Source: Kribbella rubisoli (GTDB taxonomy: Bacteria; Actinomycetota; Actinomycetes; Propionibacteriales; Kribbellaceae). Taken from it: a stretch of 64,000 nucleotides of DNA. A program made the translations under genes and the position numbers. The notes beneath the pieces were generated by a model, which searched no databases, was not told where the DNA came from, and was given only the letters and a program-made list of their open reading frames with translations. Shown piece by piece: positions 40,849-50,204 of this stretch; the first letter of the stretch is position 1, and every line of letters begins with the position of its first letter. The stretch lies in contig NZ_SHKR01000017.1 in assembly GCF_004217145.1 (NCBI RefSeq), positions 248,001 through 312,000 of the forward strand, read 5' to 3'.

Positions 40849-42447
40849 ATGAGCATCTCGGACGATTTCCACGTCTACGACACGACTCTTCGCGATGGCG
40901 CGCAGCAAGAGGGGCTGGCGCTGTCCGTGGCCGACAAGATCGTGATCGCGCAGCACCTGGACGAGCTGGGGGTCGGCTTCATCGAGGGCGGGTGGCCGGG
41001 TGCGGTACCCAAGGACACCGAGTTCTTCGAGCGGGCGAGGACCGAGCTGCACCTGAAGAACGCGACGTTCGCGGCCTTCGGCGCGACCCGCAAGCCCGAC
41101 ACCGCGGCCGCCGACGACCCGCAGGTCGCCGCGCTGCGCGAGTCCGGCGCCGGTGTCGTCACACTTGTTGCCAAGAGCCACGATGCGCACGTCGAGCGCG
41201 CGCTGCGTACGACGCTCGACGAGAACCTGCGGATGGTCGCCGACACCGTGAAGCATCTGCGCGAGCACGGTCAGCGGGTCTTCCTCGACACCGAGCACTT
41301 CTTCGACGGGTACCGCGCCAACCGCGCCTATGCGCTGGAGGTAGTACGAGTAGCCGTCGAGGCCGGGGCGGACGTGGTCGCGCTCTGCGACACGAACGGC
41401 GGGACCTTGCCGAGGGAGCTGCAGGACGTCGTACGGGATGTCCTTGATTCCACCGGCGCCCGGCTCGGCATCCACTGTCACAACGACGCCGGCTGCGCGG
41501 TGGCGAACTCGATCGCCGCCGTCGAGGCCGGCGTCACGCACGTCCAGGGCACGATCAACGGGTACGGCGAACGCACCGGGAACGCCGACCTGCTGGCGAT
41601 CGTCGCCAACCTCGAACTGAAGCGTGAGCACGAACTGCTGCCGCCGGGAAACCTGGCCGAGTCGTTCCGGATCGCCCACGCGATCGCCGAAGTCACGAAC
41701 GTGCCGCCGTCGACCCGGCAGCCGTACGTGGGCCTGTCCGCGTTCGCCCACAAGGCGGGCCTGCATGCCAGCGCGATCAAGGTGGACCCGGATCTCTACC
41801 AGCACACGGATCCGGCGCTGGTCGGCAACGACATGCGGATGCTGGTGTCGGAGATGGCCGGCCGCGCGAGCGTCGAGCTGAAGGGCCGCGAGCTCGGGTT
41901 CGACCTCGGCGGTACGAAGGCTGACCGCGACGTGGTCAGCCGGGTGACCGAGCGGGTGAAGGAGATGGAGTCGCGCGGGTACACGTTCGAGGCCGCGGAT
42001 GCGTCGTTCTCGCTGCTGCTGACCGAGGAGGTGACCGGGAAGCGGGCGTCGTTCTTCGACGTCGAGTCGTGGCGGGTCATCACCGAGTCGCGCGCCGACG
42101 GCGAGGCGGTGTCCGAGTCGACGGTGAAGCTCGTCGCGGGCGGCGAGCGGGAGATCGTCACGGGGGAGGGCAACGGTCCGGTGAACGCGCTGGATCATGC
42201 GCTGCGTACTGCGATCGAGCGCGCGTACCCGGTGGTGAACAAGTTCGAGCTCGTCGACTACAAGGTCCGCATCCTCGACTCGGGACATGGCACGGACGCG
42301 GTTATCAGAGTCCTGATCGAGACCGCGGACGGCGAGGGGTCGTGGGTGACGGTCGGTGTCGGGCACAACATCGTCGAGGCGTCGTGGGAGGCGCTCGTCG
42401 ACGGGGTCACTTTCGGTCTGCTGCGCCACAAGGAGGTCGTGCGATGA
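40849..42447 (+). CDS. cimA: Citramalate synthase
   Basis: Condenses pyruvate with acetyl-CoA to (R)-citramalate, giving a threonine-independent route to 2-ketobutyrate and isoleucine. 532 aa. HMGL-like TIM barrel with DTTLRDGAQQEG (residues 11-22), metal-binding HCHNDAG and GYGERTGNADL, then a C-terminal LeuA-type regulatory domain (about 400-530). GGAAGG lies 10 nt before the ATG. The Ile leader peptide upstream supports the Ile pathway over 2-isopropylmalate synthase or homocitrate synthase. It overlaps the next small ORF by 4 nt. Confidence 0.93.
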   Translation: MSISDDFHVYDTTLRDGAQQEGLALSVADKIVIAQHLDELGVGFIEGGWPGAVPKDTEFFERARTELHLKNATFAAFGATRKPDTAAADDPQVAALRESGAGVVTLVAKSHDAHVERALRTTLDENLRMVADTVKHLREHGQRVFLDTEHFFDGYRANRAYALEVVRVAVEAGADVVALCDTNGGTLPRELQDVVRDVLDSTGARLGIHCHNDAGCAVANSIAAVEAGVTHVQGTINGYGERTGNADLLAIVANLELKREHELLPPGNLAESFRIAHAIAEVTNVPPSTRQPYVGLSAFAHKAGLHASAIKVDPDLYQHTDPALVGNDMRMLVSEMAGRASVELKGRELGFDLGGTKADRDVVSRVTERVKEMESRGYTFEAADASFSLLLTEEVTGKRASFFDVESWRVITESRADGEAVSESTVKLVAGGEREIVTGEGNGPVNALDHALRTAIERAYPVVNKFELVDYKVRILDSGHGTDAVIRVLIETADGEGSWVTVGVGHNIVEASWEALVDGVTFGLLRHKEVVR

Positions 42448-42680
42448 GCCTGCTCGCGGTCGAGCGAACGATGACGGTCTTCACCGCCGAGGTGGTCGAG
42501 ACGGGCGGGATGCTCGCGCGGATCGCCGTACTGCTGAATCCGTACGACGTGCGCGAGCTCGAGCTGTCGCTGGACCGGGGTTCGTTGCGGATCGTTGTTG
42601 AAGGCAATGGGTTCGACGCCGGGCGGGTCGCGGCGCGGCTCGAGAAGGTGATCGGTGTGCTCGAGGTCGCGGTCAGCTGA
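42444..42680 (+). CDS. 78-aa ACT-like small protein coupled to cimA
   Basis: Starts at ATG overlapping the cimA stop (ATGA) with AGGAGG 7 nt upstream. The pattern ERTMTVFTAEVVETGGMLAR-x-AVLLNPYDV ... LRIVVEGNGFDAGRVAARLE resembles an ACT fold or an IlvM-type single-domain regulatory subunit (beta-alpha-beta-beta-alpha-beta, ~75 aa). CimA already has its own regulatory domain, so this would be an added sensor or an unrelated partner. Its last 8 bases overlap the convergent nagA gene. Confidence 0.7.
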   Translation: MSLLAVERTMTVFTAEVVETGGMLARIAVLLNPYDVRELELSLDRGSLRIVVEGNGFDAGRVAARLEKVIGVLEVAVS

Positions 42681-43800
42681 CCGGCGTACCTGCCAGGTAG
42701 ACGGCCTCTATGGTGAGGTCGGGCGAGAGCAGGACCAGGTCGGCGACGTTGCCGATGGCAAGCGTTCCGCGGTCCTGCCAGCCGTAGTGGCGGGCCGCGT
42801 TGCTCGCCACCAGCTTGGCGGCTTGTGGGACTGGTAGGCCGAGGACGCGTACGGCGGTTGCCAGCGCGTCGGCGAGGAAGTGGACCGAGCCGGCGAGCGT
42901 GTCGGTGCCGCGAAGGGTGGCGACGCCGTCGCTGACGTGGACATGTCGGTCGGCGTAGGAGTACTCGCCGTCGCCGAGACCGGTCGCGGCCATCGCGTCG
43001 GTGACGAGGATCGTGCGGTCGAGCCCGGCGGTGCGCGTCGCGACGGTCAGCGCCTCCGGCGACAGGTGGATGCCGTCGGCAATCAGTTCACACGCGACGC
43101 GCTCGTCCGTGAGAGCGAGGCCGACCGGCCCGGGTTGGCGGTGGGTCATCGCAGACATCGCGTTGAACAGGTGGGTAGCAGTCCGCGCACCGGCGTCGAA
43201 CGCCCACCGCGTCCAGGTCCCGTCATCATCGGTATGCCCGACAGCAAACGTGATCTCGCCCCGATGCTGCTCGATCAGCTCGATCGCCCCCGGCAACTCA
43301 GGCGCAATCGTCATCGCCATCGCGAGCCCGCCGGCCGCGCGGATCAGCTCGTCGAACACCTTCCCATCAGGCGCAAGCAACGCATCAGCCGTCTGCGCTC
43401 CACGCCGCCGATGCGACAAGAACGGCCCTTCAAAGTGAATCCCACGAACATTAGGCGCCTCCGCCGCAACAACCGCCTCCGCAGCCCGAACCATCCGATC
43501 AAGCCGCATAGTCGCCACCGACGCAACCAAGCTCGTCGTCCCGTGCCGCAAGTGACTGCGAGCAGCCCGCAGCACATCCTCCACTTCACCCGAGTAAAGC
43601 GCCGCCCCGCCACCCCCATGACAATGCGTATCCACAAACCCCGGCAACAACCACCGCCCCCCAACATCAACCACCGCGGGACGGGCGGGGTTTTCTGGTG
43701 GGGCGCCGGGGCCTAGGGCGACTATTCGGCCGTGCTCGACTTGGAGCCAGCCATCGACTGGCTCCGGCGTGCAGAGGTGGGCGTTCAGCAAGGTGGTCAC
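42673..43800 (-). CDS. nagA: N-acetylglucosamine-6-phosphate deacetylase
   Basis: Removes acetate from GlcNAc-6-P to give GlcN-6-P. 375 aa, amidohydrolase fold. Metal and active-site motifs: PGFVDTHCHGGGG, HFEGPFLSHRRRGAQ, VGHTDDDG, THLFNAMSAM and ILVTDAMAATG. Last gene of the amino-sugar operon; its GTG overlaps the nagZ stop by 4 nt. The Glu of FEGPF, His of VGHT and His of THLFN are the usual divalent ligands. Confidence 0.95.
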   Translation of the reverse strand: MTTLLNAHLCTPEPVDGWLQVEHGRIVALGPGAPPENPARPAVVDVGGRWLLPGFVDTHCHGGGGAALYSGEVEDVLRAARSHLRHGTTSLVASVATMRLDRMVRAAEAVVAAEAPNVRGIHFEGPFLSHRRRGAQTADALLAPDGKVFDELIRAAGGLAMAMTIAPELPGAIELIEQHRGEITFAVGHTDDDGTWTRWAFDAGARTATHLFNAMSAMTHRQPGPVGLALTDERVACELIADGIHLSPEALTVATRTAGLDRTILVTDAMAATGLGDGEYSYADRHVHVSDGVATLRGTDTLAGSVHFLADALATAVRVLGLPVPQAAKLVASNAARHYGWQDRGTLAIGNVADLVLLSPDLTIEAVYLAGTPVS

Positions 43801-45266
43801 GGGGCTAGGAGGCGGCCCGCGGCTGCTTCGGCGCAGACTCGGGCGCTGCCGAAGGTTTGGAGCCAGCCGGCGAAACCGGAGTAGTCCACGCCGGGGACGC
43901 CCATGTCTACGACGATCATGTCCGGGTGCTGGGTCTGCAGTTCGCCGATCAGTTTCTCCTGCCAGTCGAAGCGATGGGCGCCACGGACCAGCAGGATCAC
44001 CTGGCTGTCGGCGCCGTACTCGGACCGGAACTCACCCACCCCGGCCCGCGCCATCCCGGGCCCGTTGTAGGTCTGTCCCGACAACCCGATGCTCTCGACA
44101 ACCTTCCCGGCGTCGCGCAGCAGCTGCTCCACACCCCAACCCGAAGACCCAGCAGCGGGGGAGTGCGTCGGCTCCAGCCGAATGATCAGTACGGCGTCAC
44201 TCCGCACCCGCGGATCCCCGTGAGTCACGACAACCTGCTCGGCCAACCGCGAGCCCAGCTCGTTGTCCCGCTCCGCCACATCCGCCTTCGCTCGCGACCC
44301 CAACCGAGCAAGCCGCTCGTTCGCGCTCTCCAACCGCTCCAGCGGCAACCGCCCGCTCTCAACAGCCTCAACGAGAGCAGCGGCCGCCACATCCACGTCG
44401 TCCAGGAACGCCCACGACCCAAGACACAGCGCATCCGCCCCAGCCTCGATCGCCCGTACGGCGGCCTCCGGCAGCGGCGCCACATCCGCGATTCCGTACA
44501 TCTCGAGCGCGTCCGTGATCACCACCCCGTCGTACCCGAGCTCACCCCGCAGGATGTCCGTCAGCAGCACCTTGCTGATCGTCGCCGGTACGTCGTCCAC
44601 CTGCGGCACCAGGTCGTGCGACACCATGATGCTGTCGACGCCGGCCTCGATCGCCGCGCGGAACGGATCGAGATAGCTCGCGAGCAACTCCTCCCGCGAT
44701 ACGTCGACAAGCGGCGTCGCGAGGTGCGCATCGGTCCCGCTCATCCCATGCCCCGGGTAGTGCTTGGCGCACGCACTCACTCCGGCCGCCTGCATCCCCG
44801 ACACCCAAGCCGCGGTGTGCCGGCTGACCAGCTCGCGGTCCGACCCGAAGCAGCGGATCCCGTTCGGGCTCATCGGGTTGACCGCCGTGTCCACTGCCGG
44901 AGCCAGGTCCCAATCGATCCCAGCCTCGACCAGCGACAAACCGATCTGGTACGCCGCCTGCCGCGTCAGCTCCACGTCGTTCAACTCACCCAGCGCGCGG
45001 TTACCGGGCATCGAAAAACCGCCGAGATCGGCGATCCGACTGACATCACCGCCCTCTTCGTCGATCGACAGCAACACGTGATCGCGCAGACTGTGCAGTT
45101 GAGCCGCCAACTGCCGGAACTGCGGCCCGTCGACGGTGTCCCTGCCGAAGATCACGAACCCGCCGAGGCCGGCCTCGATCCGCGACGGAACCCAGTTCGG
45201 GACCGAGGGCCGGCCGAGCGCCGGGAACAGCACACCATGGGCGAGCCGGTTGAGCTCTGCGTTCAC
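43797..45266 (-). CDS. nagZ: Beta-N-acetylhexosaminidase, glycoside hydrolase family 3
   Basis: Releases GlcNAc from chitooligosaccharides or muropeptides. About 489 aa, no signal peptide, so it acts on imported sugars. The GH3 NagZ loop KHYPGHGMSGTDAH carries the Asp/His pair used by NagZ enzymes, and VITDALEMYG the nucleophile Asp. The C-terminal third is a second domain as in actinobacterial NagZ. I place the start at GTG 45266, 5 nt after GGAGG; ATG 45278 would overlap that Shine-Dalgarno. Operon partner of nagA and the sugar ABC importer. Confidence 0.92.
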   Translation of the reverse strand: MNAELNRLAHGVLFPALGRPSVPNWVPSRIEAGLGGFVIFGRDTVDGPQFRQLAAQLHSLRDHVLLSIDEEGGDVSRIADLGGFSMPGNRALGELNDVELTRQAAYQIGLSLVEAGIDWDLAPAVDTAVNPMSPNGIRCFGSDRELVSRHTAAWVSGMQAAGVSACAKHYPGHGMSGTDAHLATPLVDVSREELLASYLDPFRAAIEAGVDSIMVSHDLVPQVDDVPATISKVLLTDILRGELGYDGVVITDALEMYGIADVAPLPEAAVRAIEAGADALCLGSWAFLDDVDVAAAALVEAVESGRLPLERLESANERLARLGSRAKADVAERDNELGSRLAEQVVVTHGDPRVRSDAVLIIRLEPTHSPAAGSSGWGVEQLLRDAGKVVESIGLSGQTYNGPGMARAGVGEFRSEYGADSQVILLVRGAHRFDWQEKLIGELQTQHPDMIVVDMGVPGVDYSGFAGWLQTFGSARVCAEAAAGRLLAP

Positions 45267-45294
45267 AACATCCTCCATATGAGTCAGGGGGAAA

Positions 45295-46116
45295 TCAGCC
45301 TTTGACCGCGCCGGCCGTCATCCCGCCGACCAGCCGGCGCTGGATCAGCAGGAAGACGATCAGCACCGGGAGCGAGAAGATCGCCGACGCCGCGATCGTG
45401 GCGCCGTTGTCGATACCGTCGGAGGTCTGGAACGAGACCAGCCAGACCGGCAGCGTGTAGTTGTTCTGGGATTTCAGGAACACGTAGGCGAACAGGTAGT
45501 CGTCCCACGCGCTGATGAAGGCGAAGATCGAGGTGGCCACGATGCCCGGCGCGAGCAGCGGGAGCTGGATGTGCCAGAACGCGCCGAACCGGCCGCAGCC
45601 GTCGACCATCGCGGCTTCCTCGAGCTCCAGCGGGATCCCGGCGACGAAGCCACGCAGCGTCCAGATCGTGAAGGGCAGGACGAACGTCATGTAGGTGATG
45701 ATCAGTCCGGGCACGAAGTCGATCGCGCCGACCGACCGCAGCATCAGGTACAGCGGGATGACCATCGCCGAGCCGGGCACCATCTGCACCAGCACCAGCC
45801 CGACCAGGAACGCCCGCCGGCCGATGAACCGGAACCGCGCCAGCGCGATCGAGGCGCCCAAGGCAACGACCAGCGCGATCAGCACTGTCGACACCGAGAC
45901 CAGCAACGAGTTGCGCACGTAGTGCAGGAACGGCCCGTGCGTGAGCGCCGTACGGAAGTTGTCGAGGCTCAGCGGCCACGGGACGAACTCGGGCGTCGCC
46001 GACAGGATCTTGCCGGGTTGCTTGAGCGCGGTCGCGAACATCCAGTAGACCGGGAAGATCACCACCAGCGAGACGAGTACGGCGATCGTGTTCGGGACGG
46101 CCCGCTTCCGTCTCAT
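45295..46116 (-). CDS. Sugar ABC transporter permease, MalG-type
   Basis: 273 aa with six membrane helices and the EAA loop EEAAMVDGCGRFGAFWHIQL about 90 residues from the C-terminus. Overlaps the MalF-type permease gene by 4 nt. With NagZ and NagA downstream, the substrate is most likely N-acetylglucosamine or chitobiose (context inference). No ATPase gene is in the operon, so a shared MsiK-type ATPase elsewhere is likely. Confidence 0.92.
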   Translation of the reverse strand: MRRKRAVPNTIAVLVSLVVIFPVYWMFATALKQPGKILSATPEFVPWPLSLDNFRTALTHGPFLHYVRNSLLVSVSTVLIALVVALGASIALARFRFIGRRAFLVGLVLVQMVPGSAMVIPLYLMLRSVGAIDFVPGLIITYMTFVLPFTIWTLRGFVAGIPLELEEAAMVDGCGRFGAFWHIQLPLLAPGIVATSIFAFISAWDDYLFAYVFLKSQNNYTLPVWLVSFQTSDGIDNGATIAASAIFSLPVLIVFLLIQRRLVGGMTAGAVKG

Positions 46117-47081
46117 GCGATCGCCTCGTCCTGCGCGAACAAGCGCCGTACATACAGCACGGACAGTACGGCGAGCAGCAGCACCGTGATGATCGCGATC
46201 GCCGCGCCGCCGCTGTAGTCGTTACGGGTGAACGCCTCGAGGTACGAGTAGACGCCGAGCGTCGTCGTCCCGCCGTCGGGACCGCCCTGCGTCAGCACCC
46301 AGATCGGCGTGAACGAGTTGACCGACCAGATCACTTCGAGCAGCACGAGTACGGCGAGCACCGGCGCGAGGATCGGCATCGTGACGTTGCGAGCCACGTT
46401 CCACCGCCCGGCGCCGTCCAGAGCGGCCGCTTCGTACAGGTCACCGGGGATCTGGCCCATCGCGGCGTACAGCGTGAGCGCCACGAACGGCAGACCCTTC
46501 CACACGATCAGCGCGATGATCAGGAACAACGCCTGACTGGGCGACGAGAACCAGTCGTGGGCCGAGAAGTCGCCGAACACCTTGAGCTGCGTGATCACCC
46601 AGTTCAGTACGCCGTACTGCGGCTCGAACAACCACCGCCAGATCATCGTGGCCGACACCATCGGCATTGCCCAAACCAGCACCAGGCAGACCGACAGCAT
46701 CACCCGCGCCCACGCCGACACCTGCATCAGCAGGGATGCCAGCAGGAAGCCGATCACCATCAGCCCGCTCACGCAGGCGACGCTGACGATCAGGGTGCGC
46801 AGCAACGTGAACCAGAAGTCGCTGTCGCCGAGCACCCGGCTGAAGTTGTCGAGCCCGACGAACGGCGCCTCCCCGGTGAACAGCGACCGCGGCCCGAAGT
46901 CCTGGAGCGACAGCCAGATCAGCCGCACGATCGGATACCCGAGCACTGCCGCGAACGCGATCAGCGCGGGCCCGATCAAGCCGTACGGCGTGAACCGTGC
47001 GAGCCGATTCCCGCGCACCGCCTGATGGGTGCGCGGCGGCGTTACCGGTGTGGTCTCCGGCGCCTGGGTGAGCGAGGTCAT
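46113..47081 (-). CDS. Sugar ABC transporter permease, MalF-type
   Basis: 322 aa; six helices, EAA loop YEAAALDGAGRWNVARNVTM. Starts 6 nt after the binding-protein stop. Forms the heterodimeric channel with the MalG-type partner. Confidence 0.92.
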   Translation of the reverse strand: MTSLTQAPETTPVTPPRTHQAVRGNRLARFTPYGLIGPALIAFAAVLGYPIVRLIWLSLQDFGPRSLFTGEAPFVGLDNFSRVLGDSDFWFTLLRTLIVSVACVSGLMVIGFLLASLLMQVSAWARVMLSVCLVLVWAMPMVSATMIWRWLFEPQYGVLNWVITQLKVFGDFSAHDWFSSPSQALFLIIALIVWKGLPFVALTLYAAMGQIPGDLYEAAALDGAGRWNVARNVTMPILAPVLAVLVLLEVIWSVNSFTPIWVLTQGGPDGGTTTLGVYSYLEAFTRNDYSGGAAIAIITVLLLAVLSVLYVRRLFAQDEAIA

Positions 47082-47087
47082 CGGTCG

Positions 47088-48380
47088 TCAGCGCTGTCCG
47101 GACTGGGCGTTGAACGCTTCGGTCGCGTGTTTGTCGTAGTCCTTCGCGGCGCCGGCGATGTCCGCGCCCTTGGCGATCTTCGAGAAGAACTGCTCGTTGT
47201 AGCTCTCGGTCTCCAGCGTCGCCTCGCCCGGGGTGGACGGCAGCGCCTGGCTGACGGTGGCTGCCTGCGCGCCGAGCTTCAGCACCTCGGGCACGTTGCC
47301 CGTCGTCGGCAGGAAGGCGGCGACCACCGGGAGCTGGTGGATCGTCCGGGTCATCGTCTGCTGGAACTCCTTGCCGGTGATGATCTTCAGCCAGTCGACG
47401 GCCATGTCCTTGTTCGGGCTGTTCTGGGCGATACCGATCGTCGAGCCGGCCACGATCACCGGCAGCGGCTTGCCCGCCTCGTAGCCGGGCATGATGAAGT
47501 AGCCGGCATCGGCGGCGGCCTTGGCGTTCTTCTCGGCGACCGCGCCCGGTTCCCACGCCTTCACGTAGATCATCGCGGCCTTCTGGTCGGCGAAGATCTG
47601 GTCCTGGTCCGGGCTGTCGGTATTGGCACCGATCGAGGACGGCGTCGAGCAGCCGTTCTGGAACTTCTTCCACTCGGCCAGGCCGGCCTGGTTCTCCGCG
47701 CTGCTCATCTGCGCGGTCCACTTGTTGTCCGTACTGGTTGCGATGGTTCCGCCCTTGCCGAACAGGAACGGCATCCCGGCAAACCAGTACTGGCCGGGCA
47801 TGTAGAACGCGGAGAAGTTCGGCGTCGAGGTGTGCGCCTTCGCGAGCTTGCCGCAGTCCGCGATCAGGTCGTCGACGGTCGCCGGCGGTTTGTCGATCCC
47901 CGCGGCGGCGAACATCTTCTTGCTGTACATGACGACTTTCGTTCCGCCGTACAGGGGAGTGGCGTAGAGCTTGCCCTGGTACGTCGACGGTCCGGCCAGG
48001 CCGGCCAGCCACTGGTCGGACGACTCGAACTCGCCCTTCTTGTCGGTGAGCTCGGCCAGCGCGCCGGAGGCGGTCAGCATCGGGGTCTGGGTGTTGCCCA
48101 TCTCGACGATGTCGGGCGGGTTGTCGGAGGCAAGCGCCGTGGTCAGCTTGGTGACGATGTTGTCCCACTGCTGTACTTCGACGGTCACCTTCACGTCGGG
48201 GTGCTTCTCGTTGAACTGCTTGGTGACGTCGCCGATGATCTTGTTGTCACCGGGACCGCCGGTCATCATCCAGACCGTCAGTTTGTTCGTCGGCGCGGCC
48301 TTGCCCGGGCCGGAACCGCCGCAGGCGGCCAGGCTGAGCGATATCGATGCGAGCAGAGCCAAGGACTTCCAGGGCTTCAT
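47088..48380 (-). CDS. Sugar-binding lipoprotein of the amino-sugar ABC importer
   Basis: 430 aa, family 1 solute-binding protein. Lipobox LAAC (Cys about residue 20) anchors it on the outer face. NKLTVWMMTGGPGDN and NPPDIVEMGNTQTP are typical of the fold. Resembles NgcE/DasA-type binding proteins in context. Overlaps the ROK regulator gene by 4 nt (ATGA), so regulator and transporter are co-transcribed. Confidence 0.92.
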   Translation of the reverse strand: MKPWKSLALLASISLSLAACGGSGPGKAAPTNKLTVWMMTGGPGDNKIIGDVTKQFNEKHPDVKVTVEVQQWDNIVTKLTTALASDNPPDIVEMGNTQTPMLTASGALAELTDKKGEFESSDQWLAGLAGPSTYQGKLYATPLYGGTKVVMYSKKMFAAAGIDKPPATVDDLIADCGKLAKAHTSTPNFSAFYMPGQYWFAGMPFLFGKGGTIATSTDNKWTAQMSSAENQAGLAEWKKFQNGCSTPSSIGANTDSPDQDQIFADQKAAMIYVKAWEPGAVAEKNAKAAADAGYFIMPGYEAGKPLPVIVAGSTIGIAQNSPNKDMAVDWLKIITGKEFQQTMTRTIHQLPVVAAFLPTTGNVPEVLKLGAQAATVSQALPSTPGEATLETESYNEQFFSKIAKGADIAGAAKDYDKHATEAFNAQSGQR

Positions 48381-49603
48381 GTCAATACCTCTTCGTCGGG
48401 TGGGTCGACAGCGCAGCCGTCCAGCTGGGCCACGACACCGGGGGCGGACGTAGTGATCGAGGCGACCTGGTGGCGGGCCACCCCGATCGCGGTGTAGTAA
48501 CCACTCAGGGCGGCGGCCATCGCACCGAGCAGGCCGCCCGAATCCCCGAGCACAGACCGGCGCAGATCGCTGTGTACGCCGACCGTCTCGTACGTCTCGG
48601 CGCTCACCGACTCCAGCACGGAGTCGCTGAACGCACCGGAGAAGCCGCCGGTGAAGACCACCGTGCTCGGCTCGTAGGCCAGGGCAACGATCGACACCAG
48701 ATGCAGCAGCGCCTCGTGGATCTCGTCGACCAGGCCGCCGAACCGGTCCGGTTCGGCGAACACCTCGTCGGCCTTCCTGAGTCGGTGACCGGCTTCGTGA
48801 GCGAGCGCGAGCAAGCCCGCGCCGGACAGCAGATCCCGGAGCCGTTCCTTGCGGCCCGGCAGCCGCAGCCGGCCGAACTCGCCGAGCAGACCCTCGGGCC
48901 CCGCGAGCACCTGCCGGTTGAACGCGACCGCCGAGCCGAGACCAGTGCCGAGGCTGAGCAGGACGACGGTCTCGTCCCTGGGCAACTCGCCGTAGTGCAG
49001 CTCACCCAGCAGTGCCAGGTTCGAATCGTTGTCGATGATCGTCGGCACGCCGAGCTCCGCGGCGACCGTCTCGACGAAGGTCGTGCCGAGGATCGGCGGC
49101 AGGTTGAACGCGCCGACCACGCGATCCTTCGTGGAGGCAACGACACCGGGCAGTCCGATCGCCACCGACGTGAGCGGTACGCCGTCGCCGTACCGCTCGA
49201 CCAAGCCGAGCACCCGCGTCGCGATCCAGGACGCCAGCTCGGCGGCGGCCAGGTCCCGCGGTGTCTCGTCGCGGCAGCGGATGATCGCAGTACCGATGCC
49301 GTCGGCGATCACCATCCGGCAGTAGGTGCCGCCGAGGTCGATCCCGCACACCAACCCGGATCGCGGGTTGAATCCGAGTGCGGCGCCGGGGCGGCCGGGG
49401 CCGTCGCGGACGATCTTGTGCTGCTCGAGGGCCAGCCCGTCGGCCAGCAGATCGTCGACGATCCGGGCCACCGTGGCCCAGCTCAGTCCGGTCTGCTGCA
49501 CCAGTTGCCGCCGGTCGATCCCGGCGCCGGACAGCAGCGCGGCGATGACCGCCCCGCGGTTCGCCGTCCGGGTGCCGACACTGCCTCGTTCGAGCTTCGC
49601 CAT
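48377..49603 (-). CDS. ROK-family transcriptional regulator of the amino-sugar operon
   Basis: 408 aa. N-terminal winged helix (about 12-70, RGAVIAALLSGAGIDRRQLV), then the actin-like ROK fold with VCGIDLGGTYCRMVIAD. The usual ROK zinc motif (His ... CxCGxxGCxE) is absent; the region reads GEFGRLRLPGRKERLRDLL, so metal-dependent sugar phosphorylation is unlikely. It should repress this operon and be released by GlcNAc-related ligand. A palindrome overlaps its own start region (49605-49621). Confidence 0.88.
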   Translation of the reverse strand: MAKLERGSVGTRTANRGAVIAALLSGAGIDRRQLVQQTGLSWATVARIVDDLLADGLALEQHKIVRDGPGRPGAALGFNPRSGLVCGIDLGGTYCRMVIADGIGTAIIRCRDETPRDLAAAELASWIATRVLGLVERYGDGVPLTSVAIGLPGVVASTKDRVVGAFNLPPILGTTFVETVAAELGVPTIIDNDSNLALLGELHYGELPRDETVVLLSLGTGLGSAVAFNRQVLAGPEGLLGEFGRLRLPGRKERLRDLLSGAGLLALAHEAGHRLRKADEVFAEPDRFGGLVDEIHEALLHLVSIVALAYEPSTVVFTGGFSGAFSDSVLESVSAETYETVGVHSDLRRSVLGDSGGLLGAMAAALSGYYTAIGVARHQVASITTSAPGVVAQLDGCAVDPPDEEVLT

Positions 49604-49604
49604 T

Positions 49605-49621
49605 TATTCTCACGGTGAATA
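49605..49621. promoter_or_regulatory. Putative ROK operator
   Basis: TATTC-N7-GAATA, perfect palindromic arms, ends one base before the ATG of the ROK gene. NagC/Mlc-type ROK proteins recognise AT-rich TATT/AATA arms with a similar spacer. Autorepression of the operon is inferred. Confidence 0.6.
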
Positions 49622-49721
49622 GAATTGGTGGAGACTGAGACGCTAGTCCGGTCCGCCGGGCCGTGTCCAGCGATCGCGGAAACTTCCTCGGCTGTCGTTG
49701 GTGCGGCCAATGACAGCCATA

Positions 49722-49750
49722 ACTGATCAGTCTGGACTGATGAGTATGGT
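49722..49750 (+). promoter_or_regulatory. marR promoter with two palindromic half-sites
   Basis: ACTGATCAGT (49722-49731) and ACTGATGAGT (49736-49745) flank a 4-bp spacer, and TATGGT (49745-49750) is a good -10 seven nt before the ATG at 49758. The sites cover the -35 region, as expected for MarR autorepression. Confidence 0.6.
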
Positions 49751-49757
49751 GGCCGGT

Positions 49758-50204
49758 ATGGAGATCTCAGCGTCCGCGGCCCGCGCGGCGAGCGAGGTGC
49801 GGGTGGTCCTCGGCCGGGTCAAACGGCGGTTGACCGCGCTGGCCGATACCGATGATCTGACGCCCTCGCAGTCCTCGGTGCTGAGTCGGCTCGACAAGGA
49901 CGGACCGGCGTCGGCGAGCGAGTTGGCCACGGCGGAGCGGATCCGGCCGCAGTCGATCGCGGCGATCCTGGCCGCGCTACGGCAGGCTGATCTGATCGAG
50001 CGGCACCCCGATCCGGAGGACGGCCGGCGTCAGGTCGTGTCCCTGACCACAGCCGGCCGGCACCGCCTGCAGGGTGATCGCAAGGTCCGGCAGGAGTGGC
50101 TCGCGCAGACCCTGCAGGAACACTGCACCGAGGCCGAGCGGCAGACCATCATCAAGGCGCTCGCGCTGCTCGACCGGGCCATCGAGGCGGCGACTCCGCG
50201 GTGA
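49758..50204 (+). CDS. MarR-family transcriptional regulator
   Basis: 148 aa from ATG 49758, the start implied by the TATGGT -10 (leaderless); ATGs at 49710, 49740 and 49746 lie upstream of or inside the promoter. Winged helix-turn-helix LTPSQSSVLSRLDKDGPASASELAT ... RPQSIAAILAALRQADLIERHPDPEDGRR with the MarR wing. Likely represses itself and the MFS exporter behind it in response to a small molecule. Confidence 0.88.
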   Translation: MEISASAARAASEVRVVLGRVKRRLTALADTDDLTPSQSSVLSRLDKDGPASASELATAERIRPQSIAAILAALRQADLIERHPDPEDGRRQVVSLTTAGRHRLQGDRKVRQEWLAQTLQEHCTEAERQTIIKALALLDRAIEAATPR

